The translations under genes were made by a program, and so were the position numbers. From a bacterium (GTDB lineage: Bacteria; Zhuqueibacterota; Zhuqueibacteria; Oleimicrobiales; Geothermoviventaceae): DNA of 64,000 nt. This document shows positions 9,726-17,763 of the stretch, piece after piece (within the stretch, counting starts at the first letter, position 1; the number at the start of each line of letters is the position of its first letter). The stretch is taken from contig JAPWUV010000002.1 of assembly GCA_028275345.1 (NCBI GenBank), positions 1 to 64,000 of the forward strand. The letters are read 5' to 3'. A model generated the notes under the pieces. The model was given only the letters and a program-made list of their open reading frames with translations. It had not been told where the DNA came from and searched no databases.

Positions 9726-11120
9726 ATGAGGTTCCGGACAACGGCGATTCTCGCAGGGATACTCGTTGCGCTCTTCGCCGCAGTGTATTTTGGCGACGTG
9801 AAGAGGGCGGAAAAGAAAAAGAGCAGCCAGGAGAAGGAAGAGAAGGTCCTGGCGGCTGAACCGGATAGCATCCGGGAAATTCTGTTGCGCCCGTCCGGCA
9901 TCCACCTGGTGAAAGAGGGCCAGGAATGGACGATTACGGAGCCGGTGCGTACGCAGGCGGACAAAGGGACTGTGGATGGGGTGATCGGAACCTTCCGTTG
10001 GGCCAAGCGCTACCGGACCGTGGCGGAAGGGAATGTCCGGTTCGCCGACTATGGTCTTGAGCCGCCGCAGTACGAGATGATCCTCGTCCACAATGCCGGA
10101 AGGGATACCCTGCAACTGGGCGACAAGACCCCCACGGGTTCGTACGTTTTCGCTCGTCTGAACCGCGAGAACCGGGTGTTCACCACCACCACCAGCCTCT
10201 TGAGCCATGCCCAGAAGACGCTCTACAACCTGCGGGACAAGCGGGTTCTTCCCTTCGAGAGGGAGAAGGTCAACGGCTTCACCCTTCGCAACGTTCATGG
10301 CTCCTTCGAGCTGGTACGCGAGGGGGATCAATGGAAGATCCAGAGTCCCATCCAGGGTCCGGCCGATCGCTACAAGATCGACGATGTGCTCAGCCGGATT
10401 CGGAATGCCACGGCGAGGGAGTTCGTCGAAGAGGAGCCCAAGGATCTGAGTCGGTACGGCTTCGCCAACCCGGTCGTGCGCGTCGACCTCATCCTCGGCG
10501 AGGAAAGGGCGCGAAAGACGCTTCTGATCGGGAACAGGAAAGAGGACAAGTACTACGCTCGCGATGACGGCCGTCCGCCGGTATTCCTAGTCGATTCGTC
10601 CTTCGTGAGGGATCTGCGCTTGACCCTTACGGACCTGCGCGAGAAGAAGCTCTACGAGTTCCTCTCCACGGATGTGGACAGTACCGTTTTGATCTACCCG
10701 GACCTCACCATCATCTGCGCGAAGGATTCGGTGGGGAACTGGCAAGTGCTCCAACCGGAGAAGCGGAGGGCAAAGAACTGGCGGATGTCTGGCATCGCTG
10801 GGACGGTCAACGGCCTGCGGGCCAAAGATTTCGTGAGCGAGAGGGTCACGAATCTTGCGGCCTACGGTCTCGATCGGCCGGCGATCCGCGTCAAGATGTT
10901 CCGGAAGGGTGAGCTCTTGGCGGACCTTCGCCTCGGAAAGAAGACGAAGGACGGCGTGTACGCGTTGGGGCGCGACGAGGGGCCTGTGGTCTTGGTCCCG
11001 GAGAATACGCTGGACCAGCTAAAGTTCACACTGGAGGACGTAGCTGAACCCCAGCCCAAGCCTGTGGAGACGAGCCAATCCGAGAGCACAAGCGGCACGG
11101 CAGCGAAGACAGGGCAATGA
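9726..11120 (+). CDS. DUF4340 domain-containing envelope protein
   Basis: A 464-residue protein with an N-terminal membrane anchor (TTAILAGILVALFAAVYFG) and an otherwise soluble, beta-rich region with repeated modules of the DUF4340 type: each has a pattern like AEPDSIREILL..WTITEPVRTQADKGTVDGVIGTF and FADYGLEPPQYEMIL. At least two such modules are visible, around residues 45-150 and 170-290, and a third near 310-440. DUF4340 genes commonly follow GldA/F/G-like transporters, as here, so it is likely the extracytoplasmic partner of that system. RBS GGGGCGGAG lies just upstream. It is the last gene before a terminator. Confidence 0.85.
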   Translation: MRFRTTAILAGILVALFAAVYFGDVKRAEKKKSSQEKEEKVLAAEPDSIREILLRPSGIHLVKEGQEWTITEPVRTQADKGTVDGVIGTFRWAKRYRTVAEGNVRFADYGLEPPQYEMILVHNAGRDTLQLGDKTPTGSYVFARLNRENRVFTTTTSLLSHAQKTLYNLRDKRVLPFEREKVNGFTLRNVHGSFELVREGDQWKIQSPIQGPADRYKIDDVLSRIRNATAREFVEEEPKDLSRYGFANPVVRVDLILGEERARKTLLIGNRKEDKYYARDDGRPPVFLVDSSFVRDLRLTLTDLREKKLYEFLSTDVDSTVLIYPDLTIICAKDSVGNWQVLQPEKRRAKNWRMSGIAGTVNGLRAKDFVSERVTNLAAYGLDRPAIRVKMFRKGELLADLRLGKKTKDGVYALGRDEGPVVLVPENTLDQLKFTLEDVAEPQPKPVETSQSESTSGTAAKTGQ

Positions 11121-11125
11121 GAAGA

Positions 11126-11165
11126 AGGGGCGGTCCCCGGGTTCGTGAGATGGGCCGCCCTTTTT
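11126..11165 (+). terminator. Rho-independent terminator after the Gld/DUF4340 operon
   Basis: GGGGCGG at the left arm pairs with CCGCCCC-type sequence in the right arm (GGGCCGCCC at 11152-11160), followed directly by TTTTT at 11161-11165. It lies 5 bases after the DUF4340 stop and ends transcription before pnp, so pnp needs its own promoter. Confidence 0.8.
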
Positions 11166-11244
11166 CATGGGAAGTGGAGGGCCCGGCCGTCGACGAGGGG
11201 GTCGGGCGGGAACAAATGAGCTGTACGCAGTAATTGGAGGCAAG

Positions 11245-13434
11245 ATGATCTACGAGAGGTCTCGAGAAATTGGGGGCCGGAGGTTGTTGCTTCAGAGTGG
11301 CAAGGTGGCCAAGCAGGCCAATGGCTCCGTGTGGGTCCAGTATGGGGATACGGTCGTCTTGGCCACGGCGACCCTCTCCGATGTTGAGGTTCCCCCGCAG
11401 GGCTTCTTCCCTCTGACCGTAGAATATCGCGAGAAGGCTTACGCGGCTGGGCGCATCCCCGGCGGCTTTTTCAAACGCGAGGGGAAGCCCACCGAGTCGG
11501 AGGTCTTGAGCTCGCGGCTGATCGATCGGCCGATTCGACCCCTCTTCCCGAAGGAACTCCACCGTGAGGTCCAGGTGATCGTGTGGGTGCTTTCGGCCGA
11601 CCGGTTGAATGACCCGGACATCCTCGGGATCATCGGGGCGTCGGCGGCGCTGCTCATCTCCGACATCCCCTTCTTCGGCCCGGTGGGGGCCGCGCGAGTT
11701 GGACGCGTGGCGGGCCAGTTCGTGTTGAATCCGACGTACGAGGAGCTGGAGCGCAGCGACATGGACCTCGTGGTGGCCGGTACCGCGGAGTCCATCCTGA
11801 TGGTCGAAGGGGAGGCTCGCGAGGTGCCGGAAGAAGAGGTCCTGCGGGCGCTGGAGTTTGCCCACGAGTACGGCATCAAACCCAGCGTCGAGCTGCAGCT
11901 GGAACTGCAGCAGGAGTGCGGGCGGCCGAAAATCGCCCTCGAGCCGGCAGTGGTGGATGAGGCTTTGCTGGCCGCGATCCGCGAGCGGGCGGAGGAGCCA
12001 CTCAATCAGTGGCTCCGGATACCCGACAAGGCGCAGCGGAAGCAGCTAGTGCAGGATCTGGTGGAGCGCATTGTCCAGGAACTTGCCGAAACCTTCCCCG
12101 AAAGCGAGCAGACCGTAATCGAAGTGGTCACGGAGATGCAGAAGGCGAAGATGCGGCGGATGATCTTGGAGGAACGCCGTCGCATCGATGGGCGCGGATT
12201 GGACGAGCTGCGACCGGTGACCTGCGAGGTCGGTGTTCTGCCCCGGGCTCACGGTTCGGCGCTCTTCACCCGAGGGCAAACCCAGGCCTTGGCCGCCACC
12301 ACGCTCGGTACCAAAATGGACGAGCAGAAGATGGAGGAGCTCGAAGGCGACTTCTTCAAGAGCTACATGCTCCATTACAACTTCCCTCCGTTCAGCGTGG
12401 GTGAAGTGCGGCCCTTGCGGGGTCCGAGCCGCCGCGAGATCGGACACGGGAGCCTCGCCGAGCGAGCGCTGAAGCCGATGATCCCAGCCGAGGAGGTGTT
12501 CCCGTACACCATCCGGGTGGTCTCCGATATCCTCGAGTCCAACGGTTCCTCCTCCATGGCGACGGTTTGTGCGGGGTCGCTCTCGCTCATGGACGCAGGC
12601 GTGCCGGTCAAGGAGGCCGTGGCCGGGATCGCGATGGGGCTCGTTCACGAGGATGGGCAGTACTTGATCCTGACCGACATCCTCGGCGACGAGGACCACT
12701 TCGGCGACATGGACTTCAAGGTGGCGGGATCCAAGCAAGGCGTCACGGCCGTCCAGATGGACCTGAAGATCGGTGGGTTGCCGGTGGAGGTGATGTCGAG
12801 GGCGTTGCAGCAGGCGCGCGAGGCGAGGCTCCAGATCCTCGACATCATGAACGCCACGCTGCCGGCGCCGCGTCCGGAGCTGAGCCCGTACGCCCCGAGG
12901 ATCGTCACCATCCACATTGGGGTCGACCAGATCGGGCTCGTCATCGGCCCGGGTGGCAAGACGATCCGGGAGATCATCGAGAAGACGGGTGCCACCGTGG
13001 ACATCGAGGACGATGGCACGGTCCACATCGCTTCCACCGATCCGGAGGCCTGCCAGCGCGCCAAGGAGATGATTGAGAAGATCACGGAAGTGCCGGAGAT
13101 CGGTAAGGTTTACATTGGCCGCGTGAAACGCATCACGAACTTCGGCGCGTTTGTGGAGATCTCGCCCGGCAAGGAGGGATTGCTCCACATCTCCGAATTG
13201 GAGCACCACCGGGTGCGGCGCGTCGAAGATGTGCTCAAAGTGGGGGACGAAATCGAGGTCAAGCTGATCGGCATCGATACCAACGGGAAGCTGGACTTCA
13301 GCCGCAAGGCGTTGTTGCCGAAGGAGGAGGGAACTTCGCAGGGTCCTAGTGGCCGAGACGGCCGGGGGCGGCCATCCGGCAGGAGTGGTGAACGGCGGCA
13401 GAGTCGCGGGCAGGATCGGCGAAGCCCAAGGTGA
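11245..13434 (+). CDS. pnp: Polyribonucleotide nucleotidyltransferase (PNPase)
   Basis: 3'-5' phosphorolytic exoribonuclease. Domains in order: RNase PH 1 (to about residue 145), helical domain, RNase PH 2 with active-site motif GDEDHFGDMDFKVAG, KH domain (IGLVIGPGGKTIREIIEKTG) and S1 domain (VYIGRVKRITNFGAFVEISPGKEGLLHISEL), then a short basic Gly/Arg/Ser-rich tail. The length from this start is 729 residues, normal for the family. I chose ATG 11245 (TTGGAGG 4 bases upstream) over the longer open frame because MIYERSREIGGR is the usual N-terminus. Its stop overlaps the GTG of the M16 protease gene. Confidence 0.96.
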   Translation: MIYERSREIGGRRLLLQSGKVAKQANGSVWVQYGDTVVLATATLSDVEVPPQGFFPLTVEYREKAYAAGRIPGGFFKREGKPTESEVLSSRLIDRPIRPLFPKELHREVQVIVWVLSADRLNDPDILGIIGASAALLISDIPFFGPVGAARVGRVAGQFVLNPTYEELERSDMDLVVAGTAESILMVEGEAREVPEEEVLRALEFAHEYGIKPSVELQLELQQECGRPKIALEPAVVDEALLAAIRERAEEPLNQWLRIPDKAQRKQLVQDLVERIVQELAETFPESEQTVIEVVTEMQKAKMRRMILEERRRIDGRGLDELRPVTCEVGVLPRAHGSALFTRGQTQALAATTLGTKMDEQKMEELEGDFFKSYMLHYNFPPFSVGEVRPLRGPSRREIGHGSLAERALKPMIPAEEVFPYTIRVVSDILESNGSSSMATVCAGSLSLMDAGVPVKEAVAGIAMGLVHEDGQYLILTDILGDEDHFGDMDFKVAGSKQGVTAVQMDLKIGGLPVEVMSRALQQAREARLQILDIMNATLPAPRPELSPYAPRIVTIHIGVDQIGLVIGPGGKTIREIIEKTGATVDIEDDGTVHIASTDPEACQRAKEMIEKITEVPEIGKVYIGRVKRITNFGAFVEISPGKEGLLHISELEHHRVRRVEDVLKVGDEIEVKLIGIDTNGKLDFSRKALLPKEEGTSQGPSGRDGRGRPSGRSGERRQSRGQDRRSPR

Positions 13435-14687
13435 GCCATTTGGTCCAGGACGCTGGCTCCTATCAGCGCACGGTACTCCCCAACGGCCTCCGGATCGTGA
13501 GCGAGCGGATGCCGAATGTGCGTTCGGTGGCGCTGGGGGTTTGGGTTGAGGCGGGTTCCCGGGACGAGAGACCGGAGGTCAATGGCGTCTCCCATTTCCT
13601 CGAGCATATGCTCTTCAAGGGCACGGACCGCCGCTCCGCTCGGGAAATCGCCCTCGCGATCGAGTCGGTCGGGGGAAGCCTCAACGCCTTCACCACCAAA
13701 GAGCTGAGTTGCTTCAGCGCGCAGGTATTGGATGAGGACGTCGAGCTGGCTCTCGATGTCCTGAGCGACCTCCTGCTGCATTCGACCCTCTCCGAGGCGG
13801 ATATCGAGCGTGAGAAGCAGGTTATCCTCTCCGAGATCCGCCAGTTCGAGGAGACACCGGAAGAGGTGATCTTCGAACGCTTCTATCGAGTTACCTTCGA
13901 TGGCCATCCCCTGGCGCAGGAGATCCACGGCACCGAAGAGAACGTCCGACGGATGGGCCGACAGGTGCTGGTGGACTACCTGCAGGAACACTACACGGCC
14001 AATCGGTTGGTCATCGCAGCCGCGGGGAATGTGGAACACGACAGGCTTGTGGAGCTGGTTTCCCGTTACTTCGACGGCTCGCGCCGCGGGGGAGCCCGAG
14101 TGTTCCGGCCCGTGCCTCCGTTCCAGCCTTCCGAGGACCGTTTCGAGCACGCGAATTGCCAGCAGGCTCACGTTTGCATTGGGGGTCGGGGATTACCTTA
14201 CGCCGCAGAGGAGAAATTCCCCCTCCTTGTCCTCGATACCCTACTCGGGGGAGGAATGAGCTCACGCCTCTTTCAGGAGGTTCGAGAAAACCGAGGCCTC
14301 GCCTATTCGATCTACTCCTTTGCCGATTTCCTGGCCGATACCGGGACGTTCGGCGTATACGCTGCCACGGAGGCCTCGAGCGTGGAAGATACCGTTCAGG
14401 TGATCCATGAGCAGCTCGATGAGGTGCAAACCAACGGAATCCCAGAGGATGAGGTCGAGCGAACCAAGCGCCAGCTGAAGGGTAGCCTGCTTCTCGGCCT
14501 GGAGAACACGGGAAGCCGGATGAGCCGCATTGCCAGGATGGAAATCTACCTCGGCCAATCCGTGAGCCTGGACGAGGTGGCAGCTGCCATCGATGCTGTC
14601 CGCGCGGAGGAGGTGGCTCAGGTGGCGAGCTGGCTTCTGGCGCGCTCCAATCGTTCGACCGTCATCCTCTTGCCAGAAGCAAGTTGA
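13431..14687 (+). CDS. M16 family zinc peptidase (PqqL/mitochondrial processing peptidase-like)
   Basis: A 418-residue inverzincin. The zinc site HFLEH is at residues 55-59 (HxxEH) with the downstream glutamate supplied by [11 protein letters not shown]. The C-terminal half contains the usual RxxxxY-type region ([16 protein letters not shown]). Orthologues of this length sit directly after pnp in very many bacteria, where the product is annotated as a processing-type peptidase of uncertain substrate. GTG start overlaps the pnp stop by 4 bases. No signal peptide is visible, so it is probably cytoplasmic. Confidence 0.94.
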   Translation: MSHLVQDAGSYQRTVLPNGLRIVSERMPNVRSVALGVWVEAGSRDERPEVNGVSHFLEHMLFKGTDRRSAREIALAIESVGGSLNAFTTKELSCFSAQVLDEDVELALDVLSDLLLHSTLSEADIEREKQVILSEIRQFEETPEEVIFERFYRVTFDGHPLAQEIHGTEENVRRMGRQVLVDYLQEHYTANRLVIAAAGNVEHDRLVELVSRYFDGSRRGGARVFRPVPPFQPSEDRFEHANCQQAHVCIGGRGLPYAAEEKFPLLVLDTLLGGGMSSRLFQEVRENRGLAYSIYSFADFLADTGTFGVYAATEASSVEDTVQVIHEQLDEVQTNGIPEDEVERTKRQLKGSLLLGLENTGSRMSRIARMEIYLGQSVSLDEVAAAIDAVRAEEVAQVASWLLARSNRSTVILLPEAS

Positions 14688-14707
14688 ACCAGACTCAGGA
14701 GGCGATG

Positions 14708-15829
14708 ATGATCGTCGGCGTACCCAAGGAGATCAAAGCCAATGAGAATCGCGTAGCGATGACGCCTGTGGGGGTTGAGGTGATGGTCCATCATGGCCAC
14801 ACGGTACTTGTGGAGAAGGGGGCTGGGCTCGGCAGCGGCTTCCAGGACGAGGACTACCGCCGATCCGGCGGGGAGGTGGTAAATGATCCGAAGCTGATCT
14901 ACCGCCGGGCCGACATGATCGTCAAGGTGAAAGAGCCTCTTCCGCAGGAGTACGATCTGATCCGCGAAGGTCAAGTGGTCTTCACCTACTTCCACTTCGC
15001 CGCGTCGCGAGAGCTCACGGAGGCGATGATTCGCTCCCGGTGTGTGGCCATCGCCTACGAGACGGTGCAGAAAGCTGACGGCTCTCTCCCCCTCTTAATC
15101 CCCATGAGCGAAGTGGCCGGGCGAATGGCAGTGCAGGAAGGGGCGAAGTGCTTGGAGAAAGTGTCCGGAGGCAAGGGGATCTTGCTCTCTGGGGTTCCGG
15201 GAGTGGAGCCAGCACACGTGGTCATTCTGGGGGGAGGTGTCGTCGGCATGAATGCCGCGAAGATGGCCGCCGGGATGGGAGCCCAGGTGACCATCCTGGA
15301 CATCAATCTCGAGCGCCTGCGTTACCTGGACGACGTGATGCCGAAGAACGTGCGGACCCTGATCTCCAACCCCGAGACGATCCGGAAATCCATTGCGCAG
15401 GCCGACCTCGTAATCGGCGCCGTCCTGATTCCCGGGGCAAAGGCCCCGAAGCTCATCACCCGCGACATGCTGAAGCTGATGAAGCCCGGCTCCGTGATCG
15501 TGGATGTGGCGGTGGACCAGGGCGGATGTGTGGAAACCATCCGTCCGACCACGCATGCCGACCCGACGTACGTTGTCGACGGGGTCATCCACTACGGCGT
15601 GGCCAACATGCCCGGCGCTGTGCCGATGACTTCGACCATCGCCTTGACGAATGCCACTTTGCCCTACGCTCTCAAGCTGGCGAACCTGGGTTACCGGAAG
15701 GCCATTGAGACGGATCCGGAATTGGCAAAGGGGGTCAACATCTACTTCGGCAAGGTGACTCACAAGGGCGTGGCGGAGGCATTCGACCTGCCGTACGTAC
15801 CGCTGGAAGAGGCCATGAAGTCCTCGTGA
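14708..15829 (+). CDS. ald: Alanine dehydrogenase
   Basis: NAD-dependent oxidative deamination of L-alanine to pyruvate and ammonia. The N-terminus [22 protein letters not shown] is nearly invariant in this family, and substrate and catalytic residues lie in [11 protein letters not shown] and FTYFHFAAS. The Rossmann NAD site is [24 protein letters not shown]. Start: ATG 14708 was preferred over TTG 14684 and ATG 14705 because AGGAGG ends 5 bases before it and the protein then matches the 371-373 residue family length. Confidence 0.95.
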   Translation: MIVGVPKEIKANENRVAMTPVGVEVMVHHGHTVLVEKGAGLGSGFQDEDYRRSGGEVVNDPKLIYRRADMIVKVKEPLPQEYDLIREGQVVFTYFHFAASRELTEAMIRSRCVAIAYETVQKADGSLPLLIPMSEVAGRMAVQEGAKCLEKVSGGKGILLSGVPGVEPAHVVILGGGVVGMNAAKMAAGMGAQVTILDINLERLRYLDDVMPKNVRTLISNPETIRKSIAQADLVIGAVLIPGAKAPKLITRDMLKLMKPGSVIVDVAVDQGGCVETIRPTTHADPTYVVDGVIHYGVANMPGAVPMTSTIALTNATLPYALKLANLGYRKAIETDPELAKGVNIYFGKVTHKGVAEAFDLPYVPLEEAMKSS

Positions 15830-15830
15830 C

Positions 15831-16679
15831 ATGACTACGGCACCGAACGAGCGGCAGCTCGGTGTGCTGACGTACCACACCGTGGAGCCCCATTTCGATC
15901 TGGGCATCACCTGGGTGACACCGAGGCAGTTTCGCCAGCATGTGGAACTCCTCGCGCAATCCGGGTTCCGCGGCGTGGGGATCGGGGAGCTCTTGCACTT
16001 GGAGGGGGAGACCAAAGCCATTGCCCTGACCTTCGACGACGCCTACCAGTCCGTGTACGAATGGGCCTTCCCCTGCCTGAGCGAAGCCGGGTGGACGGCG
16101 ACGGTTTTCCCCATTGTGGAATACGTGGGACGCGACAACCGATGGGACGGCAATCTTTTCGGCCGCCGTCTCGCGCACATGGATTGGTCCGAGCTTCGGG
16201 AACTGGTGGACTCGGGCTGGGAGATTGGCTCGCACGGCTTGACCCATTCGTATCTCGACTGGCTCGATGCGAACCGGCTGCGGCGCGAACTGCGCGGGTC
16301 GAAGGCGGCGTTAGAGGACAGGTTGGGAATCGAGGTGCGGACGTTCTGCGCGCCGTACGGCCGGGCCAGTCCGAGGGTGCTGAGCGAGGCGTTCGAGGCC
16401 GGCTACCGCGCCGTGTGCCTTCTGCAGGGTGGCAGCGCGGGAGTGGCTCACCGCCTGGACGCCGGTTGGGTGGTACAACGATGGGCGATTTATCGATTGG
16501 ACTCGGCTCGAGGCGTATTAGCGAGGCTCACCGGGGGGCGAAGGCGGCGAGCGTGGCTCTGGATCCAGCGGATCGTCTCCGCCGCTAACTTCGGGGGCGT
16601 GCTGGTCCAGTGCGGCCGGGAGAAAGGCCTTGCGATTTTGTCGGGATTTGCTAAAATAGGCCGTGGCGCTGCCGGGTGA
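15831..16679 (+). CDS. Polysaccharide deacetylase family protein (NodB homology domain)
   Basis: A 282-residue carbohydrate esterase family 4-like protein. The metal-binding aspartates are in ALTFDDAYQS and the paired histidine motif in IGSHGLTHSYLDWL; the APYG segment (TFCAPYGRASPRVL) matches motif 3. No signal peptide is seen, so it may act in the cytoplasm or be released without a classical signal. It begins one base after ald. The substrate (peptidoglycan, N-acetylated glycan or other) cannot be read from sequence. A promoter for the next gene lies inside its 3' end. Confidence 0.88.
   Translation: MTTAPNERQLGVLTYHTVEPHFDLGITWVTPRQFRQHVELLAQSGFRGVGIGELLHLEGETKAIALTFDDAYQSVYEWAFPCLSEAGWTATVFPIVEYVGRDNRWDGNLFGRRLAHMDWSELRELVDSGWEIGSHGLTHSYLDWLDANRLRRELRGSKAALEDRLGIEVRTFCAPYGRASPRVLSEAFEAGYRAVCLLQGGSAGVAHRLDAGWVVQRWAIYRLDSARGVLARLTGGRRRRAWLWIQRIVSAANFGGVLVQCGREKGLAILSGFAKIGRGAAG
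16630..16657 (+). promoter_or_regulatory. Candidate sigma-70 type promoter for the MerR gene
   Basis: TTGCGA (16630-16635) and TAAAAT (16652-16657) are separated by 16 bases, giving a predicted start near 16664 and a leader of about 20 bases to the ATG at 16683. It lies inside the end of the deacetylase coding sequence and could drive the MerR gene together with tRNA-Pro. Prediction only. Confidence 0.5.
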
Positions 16680-16682
16680 GGC

Positions 16683-17061
16683 ATGAAAGGCATCCCGATC
16701 AAGAAGTTGTACTACTCGATTGGGGAAGTTAGCCAGCTGACCTCGCTCGAGCCGTATGTCCTTCGGTACTGGGAGACGGAGTTTCCGGATCTTCGGCCGA
16801 AGAAGAACAGCGCCGGCAACCGCTTGTACACGCTGGAAGACATTCGCTTGGTCTTCCTGATCAAGCGGCTCCTGTACGTCGACAAGTACACGATTGAAGG
16901 GGCGCGTCAGCGATTGAAGAGGATGCGGAGTAGCCGCCAGTTGGAGCTATCCCTCGAGGACCTTCGCCGCGATGATTTGCTCTTCGAGGTGAAGCGCACG
17001 TTGGAAGAGATCCTGCGCACGTTGGATGACGGCGAAGGCGCGCTGAGACCGGAAGAAGAGT

Positions 17062-17084
<23 letters not shown>
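16683..17084 (+). CDS. MerR family transcriptional regulator
   Basis: A 133-residue one-domain regulator. The winged helix-turn-helix is YYSIGEVSQLTSLEPYVLRYWETEF followed by the wing and RLYTLEDIRLVFLIKRLLYVDKYTI, as in the short MerR proteins that follow conserved genes in many phyla. A helical tail (residues 85-120) should form the antiparallel dimer coil. There is no Cys-rich metal-binding loop. The last seven codons and the stop lie inside the tRNA-Pro gene, so maturation of the tRNA from a shared transcript would remove the stop codon of this mRNA. The effector is unknown. Confidence 0.88.
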
Positions 17085-17136
<52 letters not shown>

Positions 17137-17169
17137 TACGGAATGAGTTGGCGGCTGTAACGAGCGCAT

Positions 17170-17206
17170 GCACCCCGCTCATCACGAGGCGGGGTGCTCC
17201 GTTTTT
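17170..17206 (+). terminator. Rho-independent terminator after tRNA-Pro
   Basis: GCACCCCGC (17170-17178) and GCGGGGTGC (17189-17197) form a perfect 9-bp stem with a 10-base loop, followed by TCCG and TTTTT (17202-17206). It terminates the tRNA and MerR transcript. Confidence 0.88.
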
Positions 17207-17763
17207 GCCCGCCCTGTTTTCCCTTCAACGCACTTTGCGTCCGACGTCCCCTGTTCTCGGAAGGACGATCCCCACCATTTCTGCGCCGGTCGACCTTTCC
17301 CTCTCGACGCGAATTGACGCGGGGGCTTTTGCGTCTTGCAGGGCCATCCGGCGTTGGCGCCCGATGTGCCTGTTCGGCCGACCATTGGTGAGGCCCATTT
17401 CCCTGGTTTGCACGGCCCAGGACCCGCCCTGCGGAGCACCGTCCGCTCTGGGGATTCCCGGGAAAAGGGAGCGGGGAGTACGTGGCTGAACATGGCGGGG
17501 TCCTTCTTGTCGGCTTTCCCCGCCGAGATCCCCGAGCCCCCGAGGCAGCTCCCTGTCAGCTCCGACGATCTCCGCTCGCGGTGTGGAAGGTAGGAAATCG
17601 CTCCTACGGCGCCGGGAAACTCCATTCGGGGAGGCGCCGGGGCTTTCTCTTTCATGGCCAATGGGCTTGCCTTCCATCCGTGCGTCGGCTTACATTCCCG
17701 CGTGCTCGATTCTCTGTCCGGGGACGTGCCCTACTTCATTGGACGATGAACGGAGGGCCTGCG
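17207..17763 (+). other. Intergenic stretch with one hairpin, no supported gene
   Basis: No convincing coding sequence: an open frame upstream of the DUF4838 gene from 17482 lacks protein-like composition and a ribosome site. The clearest structure is a stem CGGCGCC (17607-17613) / GGCGCCG (17633-17639) followed by a pyrimidine-rich TTTCTCTTT, which could be a weak terminator or a leader structure for the following gene. Confidence 0.5.

Noticed and set aside
17482-17763. N-terminal extension of the DUF4838 protein
   Set aside because: The extended frame has no ribosome site and would bury the signal peptide and lipobox; ATG 17764 has a good GGAGGG.
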